Positions 20,201 through 28,930 are shown, counted from the first letter of the stretch. The stretch: 64,000 nt of DNA from CAWAVN01 sp963825075 (GCA_963825075.1 CAWGRX010000025.1:62001-126000); one strand, 5' to 3'. The notes: generated from the sequence alone by a model not told the origin. A program made the numbers and translations.

Positions 20201-21354
20201 TCGAACGCGCCGCCGCGAATCTGGCCGCCAAGGAACAACAGGTCCGTAAAGACCAGGCCATCGCCGCCGGCCTTGCGGAACTCGCGCGCCAACAGCAAGA
20301 AGCCGCGCAGCAAATCGCCCAACAGCGAAATGCCTTGGAGAGGCAAGCCAATCCAATGGGTAATCCGCCGGCTGGGAAACCCAATCCCCCCCAAACAAAA
20401 CCGGCATTGACGGAAGCCCAAAAGCAGGCGGCGAAAGCGTTGGCTGGGGCCACGAGAACCTTCGCCGAGGCCCAACGCGCGACGGGCCAGGGCGCCGCCG
20501 AGATTGCCAAGCAAACCGAAGTCGCCAACGTGCCCATCCGCGAAGCATTGGAACTCGCGTCCAACCTCCAACCCGCGGGTGCCGCCAAACAACCGCAGGC
20601 TGGACAAGCCCAACCCACCAAAGGACAACCCGGACAAACCCCGCCCACCCCAGGTCAGCCCGGACAGGGTCAACCGTCGCAAGGACAACCGGGACAAGGA
20701 CAACCGGGACAAGGACAACCGGGACAGGGACAACCGGGACAAGGACAACCGGGACAAGGACAACCGGGACAAGGACAACCGGGACAAGGACAACCGGGAC
20801 AGGGACAACCGGGACAGGGACAACCGGGACAGGGACAACCGGGACAGGGTGAGCTTGCGAATGCGGAACTGGGAACGGGATTCGTTCCCAACTCGCCGGA
20901 AATCACCGCTCAGATGATGGCCGGGCCGGAAGCCTCCCAGATCGCGGCGGCGCTGGCCAGCGCCCTGGGAACGCCCGGCCAGGGGCAAGCCGGTTTGCCC
21001 GGACAACCGGGTCAGCCGGGACAGGGGGAAGGCCAAAGCCCGATGCCGCAGTTGGGCTCCACTTCGCCCACGGCCCAGGGCGGGGGAACGTCGCGGGGCG
21101 GGAACTTCGCCCAAAACGACGGCCTCAAAGATGGCCCGCTTGAGTTCACCCCGACCGACGGTTCCTTGGGCGACAGCCGCACTCCCAACGCGGGAGAAAG
21201 ACAAGATGAAACCGGGCAGCGCCGGTTCCGGCGGGATTCCTGGTTCGCCAAACTTCCGCCGAACCTCAGAAACGCCATCCGCGCGAACGCCCAACAAGAA
21301 GCTCCCCGGGCTTATCAAGAACGGTTGAAGCGCTACTTTGAAAGCATCGAGTGA
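17200..21354 (+). CDS. giant exported Ala/Gln/Lys-rich coiled-coil protein with a QPGQG tandem repeat
   Basis: A 1384-residue protein. The signal peptide (SVVLLLAIGLFAKPVSAQ) is followed by about 350 residues of ordinary helical sequence, then about 750 residues of very low complexity, rich in Ala, Lys, Glu and Gln with a heptad-like spacing suited to long coiled coils. Eleven QPGQG repeats (20686-20850), a Gly/Pro/Gln-rich linker and a more complex C-terminal 120 residues follow (RRDSWFAKLPPNLRNAI). It is coupled to the DUF4175-like gene and precedes moxR, as related coiled-coil proteins do in planctomycete clusters. A periplasm-spanning or scaffold role is inference. Confidence 0.75.
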   Translation: MNTSRRPMLMASVVLLLAIGLFAKPVSAQVVDAETLQHRQQNQQRARRMANELVDSILRVQIRQLEENGLQEMQIYRDIKTMQANIGELVKTEMTQVVELLVEAQEAKTERGQEQKFVEARKLIRQIIIRLAVERQKLLRRLKTAEIAEQVRRLIRLETSALNTTKALPAQTPTRREQQALKTIEDQRDVNKLFLQLLETLSDVSRWDGTIATGAANGIRILAAAETGGHLDEAVRTLSVTEYTSAAIHQTKAINGLSQLLKVIERTQGLIGAERQAALDKIHALAERQHDLREKTKTTKLTDPPQRELIEEQNAIRKALGDLADELADQPRAQTHLDQAKAAAGQATTEIFDGEKDQAVAEQSKVIGHLAALAEELERMSEVDNSDKSADDYAKQVRDLEAAKKDIAEAKKLQDTASEKTAQSKPLEAAAPEKAVAKKTEAAAKDRDLPENVKSRLAEAEEAAAAAAKTLENPPKNAQPEETKTAQEQAVEKASDALERAAAEIEAALADANRRQAAVKIGELARAAETLERAAATEREIAQAAKKAAAEKGLEAEDAKHLAEQQKDVGQIAEKIAKGVEQTAPKASDALKDAMKETAAAEKSLDAAKKAPGETSKRSAEKASKQAASAADKLAKAAAAIRKEIEDSATKLAELSEEQLQEIGEAQKAVEEVAGEQPESIADRLKQLKEAQDKVTEAAMLQQKAAGRPEAADALALAKQVAEAAEHQAAADQAAKDLAEGKANTPLDATAKQQEVADLAKAAKEAAAKRPASNKENKSPEPNPANPNQDQKPSDALAQALQKAQAAAAEAARQTLDGNSNGAAAARQEAQEALKNAQELAQAEAEKAMKAAPTQKPDAEAQQQVAQAAKEAGDKAMKDAQAAANTLEQTAEVATEAAAQTAKADNAEATKAAQEQAAEGLQQAGEQIAQAMKALAEQEAAQLAQQAAKTGELAAKTAPVDPGATAALREAQKSARQTAAQGQNTTPAQAAAAEAAVQTNLERAAANLAAKEQQVRKDQAIAAGLAELARQQQEAAQQIAQQRNALERQANPMGNPPAGKPNPPQTKPALTEAQKQAAKALAGATRTFAEAQRATGQGAAEIAKQTEVANVPIREALELASNLQPAGAAKQPQAGQAQPTKGQPGQTPPTPGQPGQGQPSQGQPGQGQPGQGQPGQGQPGQGQPGQGQPGQGQPGQGQPGQGQPGQGQPGQGQPGQGELANAELGTGFVPNSPEITAQMMAGPEASQIAAALASALGTPGQGQAGLPGQPGQPGQGEGQSPMPQLGSTSPTAQGGGTSRGGNFAQNDGLKDGPLEFTPTDGSLGDSRTPNAGERQDETGQRRFRRDSWFAKLPPNLRNAIRANAQQEAPRAYQERLKRYFESIE
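20686..20850 (+). repeat. in-frame 15-bp tandem repeat, 11 units
   Basis: The unit CAACCGGGACAAGGA (with CAGGG variants) encodes QPGQG and is repeated 11 times without interruption inside the coiled-coil gene. Units are nearly identical at the DNA level, including third positions, which implies recent slippage or gene-conversion homogenisation and probable length variation among strains. Confidence 0.95.
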
Positions 21355-21433
21355 AATTGCAAGTTCGACAAATCTCCAAAAGAGATTCGCATACGCCAGA
21401 TAACATCTCCGACAAGAACTGGACTGACACACC

Positions 21434-22477
21434 ATGACTGATCAACCACAGACTGTTTCGCCTTCCCCAGACGATCTCGCCTCGGTGCAGCGGTGCGAGC
21501 AGGCTTATAACCGCATCCGCGATGAGCTTTCCAAAGTCATCGTGGGCCAGAATGAAGTCATCGAGCAAGTGCTAATCGCGATCTTCTCGCGGGGTCATGC
21601 CCTCTTGGAAGGCGTGCCCGGCCTGGCGAAGACGCTTCTCATCAGTTCGATCGCCCAGTCGCTGCACCTGACGTTCAAGCGGATCCAGTTCACGCCCGAC
21701 CTGATGCCCAGCGACGTGACCGGGACGGAGATCATTCAGGAAAACCTCGACACGGGCCGGCGGGAATACACGTTCCTGCCGGGGCCGATCTTCGCAAACC
21801 TGCTCTTGGCCGATGAAATCAACCGCACGCCGCCCAAAACGCAGGCCGCTATGCTCGAAGCCATGCAAGAACGGCAGGTCTCGGCGGGGGGCACGATCCA
21901 TCAGGTGCCCAGCCCGTTCTTCGTCCTGGCCACGCAAAACCCGCTCGAGCAGGAAGGCACGTATCCCCTACCCGAAGCCCAACTCGACCGGTTTCTGCTT
22001 TATATCAAAGTCGATTACCCTTCCGGAGCGGAGGAATGGGAAATCGCCCGCCGGGTGACGATGGGCGACATGGGCGAGATCACCGCGATTATGACCGGCG
22101 ATGAAATCCTGGGCTATCAGGAACTCGTCAAGCGGGTCCCGGTGAGCGATCAGGTTCTGGGTTATGCCTGGGCCTTGGTGCGGGCGTCCCGGCCGGGCAC
22201 CGCCGAGGCTCCGGACTTTATCAACCAGTGGGCCAGTTGGGGAGCCGGCCCGCGGGGCGTGTTGACCTTGGTGACTAGCGCCAAAGCCCGGGCGATTCTC
22301 TACGGCCGCTACCACGCCACCGTGCAGGATGTGCAGGCCGTCGCCAAGCCCGCCCTCAGGCATCGCATCGCGGGCAACTATGCGGCCCAGGCGGCCGACG
22401 TGGGCAGCGAACGCTTGATCGAAATGCTCATGGAAGCCATCCCCGCGGATAAGAAATACGAGAAACCCGCTGCGTAA
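21434..22477 (+). CDS. MoxR-family AAA+ ATPase
   Basis: A 347-residue AAA+ chaperone-type ATPase. Walker A is GVPGLAKT near residue 60, Walker B is LLADEINR near residue 120, sensor 1 is FVLATQNP, and PLPEAQLDRFLLY carries the arginine-finger region. The C-terminal lid contains KARAILYGRYHATVQDV. MoxR ATPases usually act with VWA/DUF58 partners to mature or insert metal centres and envelope complexes. Both kinds of partner lie in this cluster, upstream (VWA) and downstream (DUF58). Confidence 0.93.
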   Translation: MTDQPQTVSPSPDDLASVQRCEQAYNRIRDELSKVIVGQNEVIEQVLIAIFSRGHALLEGVPGLAKTLLISSIAQSLHLTFKRIQFTPDLMPSDVTGTEIIQENLDTGRREYTFLPGPIFANLLLADEINRTPPKTQAAMLEAMQERQVSAGGTIHQVPSPFFVLATQNPLEQEGTYPLPEAQLDRFLLYIKVDYPSGAEEWEIARRVTMGDMGEITAIMTGDEILGYQELVKRVPVSDQVLGYAWALVRASRPGTAEAPDFINQWASWGAGPRGVLTLVTSAKARAILYGRYHATVQDVQAVAKPALRHRIAGNYAAQAADVGSERLIEMLMEAIPADKKYEKPAA

Positions 22478-22521
22478 AGAAGAGGGGGAGATTGGGAGGC
22501 AAAGTCGTTGCGATGATTTAA

Positions 22522-22977
22522 CTATTCGGACTGGCCGAGGACTTGGATCGTTTCTGTTTGTTTGTCGTTAAGGGGGCGGACGTTATAAGAGCCTTGCCTG
22601 AGTTTCACTGGCCGGCCGGTGCGTTGGCTGAGAACCGATTCCAGTTTTTCCTGAGTGAGTTCGGCGGGCGGGACTCGGATGACTTCACATTGGGAGGGGT
22701 CAAACCCGCCGTTTTCCGTTTGTCCATAATAGGGTGGAGGAAGATAAATTGCTCCGGTGGCGAAATCGACCGCAAAGGCAATCACGCCGGGCACGAAAAA
22801 CAACAATAACCCCAAGCCATCCAAAATGGCGACGCCGGGATCAATCCGCCCGGCCGGTTGGCCCCGGCGTTCGGGATGTAACAGCGTTCCGCAACCCAGC
22901 GACTGGCACAAAACGGCCAAGAGCGTCAACGCAATGATCGCCTGCCGCAGGAGTCCAAACCATGAAGAAACCAACAT
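22522..22977 (-). CDS. small conserved lipoprotein
   Basis: A 151-residue protein on the strand opposite to its neighbours, between moxR and the DUF58 gene. ATG 22977 has GGAGGG about ten bases upstream. A signal sequence with lipobox (LAVLCQSLGC) is followed by TLLHPERRGQPAGRIDPG, a hydrophobic segment (DGLGLLLFFVPGVIAFAVDF) and TGAIYLP. This pattern resembles a small lipoprotein family widespread in Proteobacteria. The C-terminal half is soluble (SQCEVIRVPPAELTQEKLES). Its function is unknown; its position inside an otherwise co-directional cluster suggests a later insertion. Confidence 0.65.
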   Translation of the reverse strand: MLVSSWFGLLRQAIIALTLLAVLCQSLGCGTLLHPERRGQPAGRIDPGVAILDGLGLLLFFVPGVIAFAVDFATGAIYLPPPYYGQTENGGFDPSQCEVIRVPPAELTQEKLESVLSQRTGRPVKLRQGSYNVRPLNDKQTETIQVLGQSE

Positions 22978-23207
22978 CAGAAAAAAACCCTCCATCAGAA
23001 ATCGAGAGGGGATATTTGAATATGAGAAGTGATCCAGAAAGAATTGAGCCGCGAACATTACTGGCGAAATTGATTTCTAACAACCCCAACCACTGGGAGA
23101 TGGGGAGATCGGGACATGGGGCGATCGGGAGATTCCGCACTTGCGGGTTTGCCTTCTTCACCGGTCCCTGACGCCGTTTCTTCCTTGACCCAAATTGAGA
23201 CGCAAAC

Positions 23208-24116
23208 ATGGCAGGCAGTGTTTTATCGCGGTATTTGAATCCTGAAGTTTTGAGCCGGGTCGCGGATCGGCCGGTGGAGCCGCGGGGCCTGGTGATGGGG
23301 AACCTCGCCGGGGCGCACAAATCCCCTCTGGCCGGGTTCGCTGTGGAGTTCGCCGGGCATCGGGAATACGTGTGGGGCGATGATCCCAAGCACATCGACT
23401 GGCGGCTGTACTTCACGCGGGACAAATACTTCATCAAGCAGTACGAGATGGAGACGAACTTCGTCTGCCATCTGCTGTTGGATGTGAGCGCCTCCATGCG
23501 CTACGGCGAAGACGCCGAGCAAAAGCTGCTCTATGCTGCCCAACTTGCGACGACGCTGGGCTATTCCATCATCCGGCAGAACGACAAAGTTTCCCTGGCC
23601 ACGTTCGACGACCGCGTGCGGGGCGTTGTCGCGCCCTCCAATTCGATGGCCCAGGTGCACCGCATGACCGAGCATCTGGGCGAAATCCAGCCCGTCGAAA
23701 AAACCAACATGGCCGACTGCCTGATGGAACTCGCCGGCCGCACCCGCCGCCGGGAAATCGTGATGGTCTTCAGCGATTTCTTCACCGACCTCGACGCCCT
23801 CGAACCCGCCCTCCAGCGGATGCGGTACAGCCAGCACGAAGTCGTGCTGTTTCATGTGCTGCATCACGATGAGTTGTACTTCGAGTTCGACGGCATGGTG
23901 AAGTTTTTAGGGCTGGAAATCGATGAGGAATTCCTTTCGCAATCCGAAGACATTCGGGCCGGCTATCTGAAAGCCTTAAAAAACTTTAACCAGAAGTTCG
24001 ACGAGCTTTGCCAGCGAAACCGCATCGAGCGCGTGGAAGTGGACACCCGCCGCAACATGGCCGAAGTGCTCGTCGATTACCTCAACCAAAGAACCCGCCT
24101 CCGCCGTGCGCGGTAA
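23208..24116 (+). CDS. DUF58 domain-containing protein
   Basis: A 302-residue cytoplasmic protein without membrane helices. The DUF58 signature HREYVWGDDPKHIDWRLYFTRD appears around residue 60, followed by a VWA-like fold with MIDAS LDVSASM and VMVFSDFFTDLD. DUF58 proteins are the standard partners of MoxR ATPases, which supports one functional unit despite the antisense lipoprotein gene between them. Confidence 0.92.
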   Translation: MAGSVLSRYLNPEVLSRVADRPVEPRGLVMGNLAGAHKSPLAGFAVEFAGHREYVWGDDPKHIDWRLYFTRDKYFIKQYEMETNFVCHLLLDVSASMRYGEDAEQKLLYAAQLATTLGYSIIRQNDKVSLATFDDRVRGVVAPSNSMAQVHRMTEHLGEIQPVEKTNMADCLMELAGRTRRREIVMVFSDFFTDLDALEPALQRMRYSQHEVVLFHVLHHDELYFEFDGMVKFLGLEIDEEFLSQSEDIRAGYLKALKNFNQKFDELCQRNRIERVEVDTRRNMAEVLVDYLNQRTRLRRAR

Positions 24117-24450
24117 GAAAAACCGTGAGCGGCACGGCGCTAGCCCAATGGCATTTACTTTAAGCGGTTAAAAAAATTAGCCGCAGGTCGCTAGCCCCCA
24201 TCAGCCGGAAGTTTTTCCGCGGATCATCCTGGCCACACGGAAAAAGGCATTGGCTCCATCAAGGGTGTCGATTAAGAACGTATGTCCAAAAACCTTTGGC
24301 GGGCGAGTGAGACGGATTTAACGATCGTCCCCCGCTGCTGCAATTCGGACCGAAACATACTGTTCAGGCAAACATGTTTTGCGGGGCGGCATAAGTTTAT
24401 TCAGGAAAATGACTTTCGACTATAAGTTCTCTTTCAAGTGTCGTGGCCCC
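24117..24450. other. intergenic region without recognisable gene
   Basis: This 334-base gap lies between convergent genes. It contains a short GCGCTAGCCC...GCTAGCCCC motif related to the repeat at 38252-38378 (around 24138-24200). I see no ORF, RNA gene or clear terminator in it. Confidence 0.5.
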
Positions 24451-25980
24451 TCATTTTTTGCCGGCTTCTTTTCGGCGTTCGCGGATGTCCTCTTTGAGCA
24501 TGTTGATCCGCTCCTCGGAGAGATACTTTTCGATGAGGCCGGTCGCGGTCTCGCAGATTTCGCGGACTTTTCGTTGGGTCAAGAGGCTCCTTTGCTGGCG
24601 GGCGGCTTCGAGGGCCGGCACGCGGATTGATGCGATCTGCTCGCGAAACTCTGCGATGGACGGCAGTTCGTCGAGCTTTTGCATTTCTTCATCGACTTTT
24701 TTCCAATCCTGTTGCTCGGCGTATTTGCGGGCGCGGATCATCAGGGCCGCCCGGCGCGCGACCGTATCGATCAGCCGGGCCTTCACCTGCGTGATGTCGC
24801 CTTCGACGGCCAGGCGGATGCTGTCGTCCGGAAGGTCCAAGACAATCTCCGGCACCAAACCCGGCGCGAAGGGGACCAGCGCCAACAGGGCATTCCCGCT
24901 ATGCACCCGCAGCCACAAAACGCCCAACTCCGGTTGGACGGGAATCTCCAACCGGCCTTCGCGGTCGGTCATGAGTTTGAACAGTTCGGTGGATTTTTTG
25001 TCTTTTTCCTTGTCGGGATACTTTTCCGCGGTGGCGGTGATGTAATGGCCCGCGAGTTTTTTTCCCGGGTTCTTGCGGAGCACAAGCTCTAGCGTTGTCG
25101 AGGGAAACCGCACCCGCCTGGCGACGGCGAGCGAATGCACGCGTTTGCTCGTCTTGGCACCCAAGGGTGTGCGAATGCCCGTCACCAGAGACGTCTCGAC
25201 CCGGCCGCGGGTGATACGGTCTACGACTAGATAGGTCCAGGGCAAAAACTGCACTTCTCGCACGGTGCCGTTTTTATTGTGGTAGCGGAAAAACGCGATC
25301 AAGATCTCGCCCGGCCGGATTTGCACTCGCAGGTCTTCGGCGGTGCGATCTTTCACGGCTTCCTCCGGCACAAATCCGCCGGCCCGCAGCTTCAGGGAAA
25401 CGACTTTCCGGGCCACGTCCGCATTCTCCACCTCCAACAGCGGATGGAACGACTCGGACAAGATGCGGAACAACCGCTCGGCCACCGTCCGGCGTTCCAA
25501 AGTCTCCTCTTCGGAAATCTCACTCAATTCCTGCGTCAGATCGTCCCATTCCCGCCCGGCCAGCAAATACTTCGAGCCGGCACGGTTCACCGTCAGAAAA
25601 AACTGCTTATCGAACTCCGGCGGCGGGGCTTCTTCATCCTCCGGGGGCTCAGGCGGTGCGAAATCCTCCACGCGGATTCGCTCCAAACCCAACGGGCCGG
25701 CCGGCCGGATTTCGGAGGTTTCTTCCACGCGAAACGTCCACTGCCCGCCCGTGGTGCGTTCGATGGCGGATTCCAGCCGATCGAGCACCTCGCGTTTGAA
25801 TGTCGGCGTCAACAACGGATCCGTTCCAAAGGCCACCGCCACCCGCACCCGGTAAGGCTGGAGTTCATAAGGAATTTCCGGCGGACCCTTCGCCGCCGTT
25901 TGAGCGCGGGCATTCCCGGCAATGCTCAAAGCAAATAAGGTAAAAACCGCAGCACGCGCCGATTTTGAAATGTTATCCAT
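24451..25980 (-). CDS. exported hypothetical protein
   Basis: A 509-residue protein starting MDNISKSARAAVF, with a signal peptide cleaved near AGNARA. An N-terminal domain contains ELQPYRVRVAVAFG and an acidic proline-rich loop around residue 110 (EPPEDEEAPPPEFD). Mixed beta sequence and an all-helical C-terminal 130 residues follow (RAALMIRARKYAEQQDWKK). I do not recognise a named domain. It starts 46 bases after the end of the upstream TPR/binding-protein gene on the same strand, so the two probably form an operon and act together outside the cytoplasm. Confidence 0.65.
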   Translation of the reverse strand: MDNISKSARAAVFTLFALSIAGNARAQTAAKGPPEIPYELQPYRVRVAVAFGTDPLLTPTFKREVLDRLESAIERTTGGQWTFRVEETSEIRPAGPLGLERIRVEDFAPPEPPEDEEAPPPEFDKQFFLTVNRAGSKYLLAGREWDDLTQELSEISEEETLERRTVAERLFRILSESFHPLLEVENADVARKVVSLKLRAGGFVPEEAVKDRTAEDLRVQIRPGEILIAFFRYHNKNGTVREVQFLPWTYLVVDRITRGRVETSLVTGIRTPLGAKTSKRVHSLAVARRVRFPSTTLELVLRKNPGKKLAGHYITATAEKYPDKEKDKKSTELFKLMTDREGRLEIPVQPELGVLWLRVHSGNALLALVPFAPGLVPEIVLDLPDDSIRLAVEGDITQVKARLIDTVARRAALMIRARKYAEQQDWKKVDEEMQKLDELPSIAEFREQIASIRVPALEAARQQRSLLTQRKVREICETATGLIEKYLSEERINMLKEDIRERRKEAGKK

Positions 25981-26026
25981 GACGTTTGTTTCTATTCTTA
26001 ATCTTAATCTCAATCCTAGTCTTTCC

Positions 26027-28504
26027 TTAAGGGGCTTCCGGGGGGATCCAGGCGTCGACGGTCCATTGGTCGATGTTTTGATAGGTGTGAATCGCATCCC
26101 GGCGGTAGCCGTCGAGGTGCTTGCGGAACACCGCGTACTCGTCCACTTCCCAGAGCGGAATCGTCTGCACTTCCGCCCACAGCAGGCGGTGCAACCGCTT
26201 GAGATGCAAATTGGCGGTTTTCCAATCGTTCATGGTGTCCAGTTCGATGAGCGCCTGCCGGAGCCAATCGGGAAGATAATCCAGGTCGGCGATGCGGGCG
26301 CGGGGCTGCATGGTTAGGAACGGCCAAAGTTCGGTGAGGGGTTCGGGCATGACCACGGTGCGATACACGATGTCCCAACCTTCCGAATCCTGGGGCACGG
26401 CCTGGCCGGTGTTGTTTAAGAGCCGGACTGAAATGCCCACCCGCTTCCACTCGTCGATCATTTTATTCGCCGCCGAGACGATTGTTGGGTCGGGATCGCA
26501 AACCATCCGCAATTCGGGAATCGGACCGCCCAAAGCCTTCTGCGACGCCAACCGCAGCGAGACGGATGTCGTCAAATCATAAGACCGCGGCTCGATGGTG
26601 GAGTTGTAAGCATAGTTGCTTTTGGCAAAGGGAGCCGTCACCAGCCGCGCGTGCCGGGCGTCGGCTCCTTTGAGAATGTCCTCGTACAAAATCCGCTTGC
26701 GGTTGATGGCATGCGAGATCGCCCGGCGGAATTCGCGGTTTCTAAGCGGCCCACTCTTGGGGTTAAACTGGAGCACATGCACGCGGGGCAGGCCGGTTTT
26801 CATCACGAAGAACTTGTTGGACTTGATCAAGGGATCGACGTGCCAAACCCGGGCGCGGGCGATCATGTCGATCTTGCCCCGGAGCAAATCCTGAATCGCC
26901 TCTTCGGGCGATGCGTATTTGTGCTCTTGAATCTCGGCGACGTGAAACTCGGTGCTGTCGTCCGGTTCGGGAATCGCCCGGCGGTAGCGGACCAGGTTTT
27001 CCGCACGCTCCACAGGGCGAAACCGCTCGCTGAAGAGGTCGGCCATTTCCTCCGGGCCGTCGTAATGCTTGGCATCGAAAGCGGTCCGTCTTAAGGGAAA
27101 GTGAAACAGCGCTTCGGTGCGGAGCGGCACGCGGGAAAAGTGCACCTCCAACTGCAAAGGCGAAGCGACTTTGATGGACTCCACATAACTCGCCAGCCGC
27201 TCGTCATACAGCGGATGGCGGGGATCGAGGAGTTGATCGAAGGTGTTGACGATATCGGTGGCCGTGGCCTCCGGGCGGGCTTCCCAGGAAAACCGGCCCG
27301 GCCGGAGACGGAAGATCGCCTCGCGGCCCAAGTCGGTGGGTTCCCATTGCTCGAAGTATCGCGTGCGGTAACGCGGGGTGCCGTGGGATTGGCTCACGGA
27401 AAACAGCGTGGAGCGCAACAGATACTTTTCACGATGATCGGCCGCCGTCGCCAGGAAGAATTCGGTCGGCTCGCCGGGGAGTTGCATCACGCCCACGTGC
27501 AGCCGCTGAAACCGCCGCCAGGTTTTGGTGAAGTAGGACCTAAGCCCCGGCGTGTCCGGCCAGATGCGGATCGCGTCTTCGGCGAGCGTCGCGGCTTCGT
27601 CGTGTTTTCCCGCGGCCGTTTTCGCCTTGGCGGTTTGCATCAACTCGGTCGCCCGGTTTTCGAGATCGGTTTCCCACTTGGTGACGATCTCGTGCGATTT
27701 TTCCAGCCGCCGGAGCCGACCCAGAAAATGCCTGGCCCGGCGGAAGTCCTTGGAAGTGACGGCGGCGGAAATCAACGTGTCGGTAACGTCTCCCAAGCGA
27801 TCTTTGAGTTCGGGATAATCGGATTTGCGCTCGTGGAGTTCCTCGTAGAAGGCCAGCGCGGACTCGGCGTCTTTCTGTTTGCGAAAGCCCTCGGCTTCCA
27901 TGAACAGCAAATGATTTTTGCGGTCGCCCAGGCCCGGCCAATCGGGCAGTCGGCGTTCGAGTTGATAGAGCAGTTCAAACGCCTGCCGCTGCTCGCCCGC
28001 CTCGACGAGCAAATCGACCCGGCGGAGCAAGAGTTCCTCGTGGTAGATAATCTCCTCGATTTTTTTGGTCTCCAGGCGGAACTCCGGCACGTCCCCGCCG
28101 TCGGGCAAGACGACGTTGACGTAGTTCAGCTTCATGCGTTCGTTCCGCCAGGCTTCCAATTCGGCCTGGCCCACGGGCCGGTTTTTGTTCATCTCCTCGA
28201 TCTTTTGTTCGAGTTTCTTGAGCGTATCCGGGCGGGGATAAATCGGCTCGGTGACGATGACTTCATCGGTATTCTTCAGCCGAATCCAATCCACCGGCGA
28301 CTCGAGGAGCAACTGTTTGACCGTGGGGATCTGCATGTCCTCGTACTTGGGCAATTCGTCGCTCTCCTGGGCCGGTTTTTCTTCTGCCTTGGCCTTCGCA
28401 GGCGGCTTGGCCGGCTGCTTTGGAGGTTGCTGTTGCGCAGGAGCCAATTCAACCAACCCGAGGCTGACCAGGATCGCAAATGTCATTAAACGGGTAATAG
28501 ACAT
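26027..28504 (-). CDS. TPR fused to ABC-type peptide-binding protein (SBP_bac_5)
   Basis: An 825-residue exported protein. The signal sequence is TFAILVSLGLVELAPAQ, then comes a Pro/Lys/Ala-rich linker. A helical repeat region (about residues 130-320) includes ESALAFYEELHERKSDYPEL, which is TPR-like. From about residue 350 to the end there is a family 5 extracellular solute-binding domain: ATDIVNTFDQLLDPRHPLYD, REFRRAISHAINRKRILYED, YDLTTSVSLRLASQKAL and WAEVQTIPLWEVDEY. Normal members are about 500-600 residues and sit beside permeases and ATPases; none are present here. ATG 28504 is used; a TTG lies nine bases upstream. Confidence 0.85.
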   Translation of the reverse strand: MSITRLMTFAILVSLGLVELAPAQQQPPKQPAKPPAKAKAEEKPAQESDELPKYEDMQIPTVKQLLLESPVDWIRLKNTDEVIVTEPIYPRPDTLKKLEQKIEEMNKNRPVGQAELEAWRNERMKLNYVNVVLPDGGDVPEFRLETKKIEEIIYHEELLLRRVDLLVEAGEQRQAFELLYQLERRLPDWPGLGDRKNHLLFMEAEGFRKQKDAESALAFYEELHERKSDYPELKDRLGDVTDTLISAAVTSKDFRRARHFLGRLRRLEKSHEIVTKWETDLENRATELMQTAKAKTAAGKHDEAATLAEDAIRIWPDTPGLRSYFTKTWRRFQRLHVGVMQLPGEPTEFFLATAADHREKYLLRSTLFSVSQSHGTPRYRTRYFEQWEPTDLGREAIFRLRPGRFSWEARPEATATDIVNTFDQLLDPRHPLYDERLASYVESIKVASPLQLEVHFSRVPLRTEALFHFPLRRTAFDAKHYDGPEEMADLFSERFRPVERAENLVRYRRAIPEPDDSTEFHVAEIQEHKYASPEEAIQDLLRGKIDMIARARVWHVDPLIKSNKFFVMKTGLPRVHVLQFNPKSGPLRNREFRRAISHAINRKRILYEDILKGADARHARLVTAPFAKSNYAYNSTIEPRSYDLTTSVSLRLASQKALGGPIPELRMVCDPDPTIVSAANKMIDEWKRVGISVRLLNNTGQAVPQDSEGWDIVYRTVVMPEPLTELWPFLTMQPRARIADLDYLPDWLRQALIELDTMNDWKTANLHLKRLHRLLWAEVQTIPLWEVDEYAVFRKHLDGYRRDAIHTYQNIDQWTVDAWIPPEAP

Positions 28505-28567
28505 TTTGAGCAATTCTTATGAGAGATGAGAGTCGAAGAACAGATCAGCGAACCGACGAGATCTGGC

Positions 28568-28690
28568 CTTTACGCCGAAGGCGTTATATCTCAAATCCCA
28601 GGGTCGCGAAGCGCACCCTGGGTTCGATTTGGTTAAACCATCTTTACGCCGAAGGCGTTATCTACGAATTGTATAACGCCTGTTATGTAG
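28568..28690 (+). repeat. palindromic repeat unit of the ACGCCGAAGGCGTTAT type
   Basis: CTTTACGCCGAAG occurs at 28568-28580 and 28642-28654. GGCGTTATA (28580-28588) has its complement TATAACGCC at 28672-28680. Inside is a CCCAGGGT...ACCCTGGG hairpin (28597-28622). The reverse complement of the 13-mer reappears at 30338-30350 beyond the IS110 element. Confidence 0.7.
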
Positions 28691-28930
28691 AGAGTCGTCA
28701 AGTGTTATTGGCCGGTATTCGCTTTTGCAACCTGTTATTCAGTCGTTTCCGCGTTGGGAAAGACTATTTCGTCCGTTCGCGAAGCGATCGGTTTGTCCTA
28801 AAATGGAAGTCGGATCACACTTCGGCGCGGGGATGTGCCCAAGACGTTATCGATCTCGACTTCCGGGTACGGTGGGCAATGCGAAGTTCGGTTTTTACTT
28901 TCTCTTCGACTCAGTTTGCGTTCGCGTTTT

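Noticed and set aside
20686..20850. Tandem repeats as a CRISPR array or collagen
   Set aside because: The units are contiguous without spacers, and they encode QPGQG without the G-X-Y triplet of collagen; it is an in-frame coding repeat.
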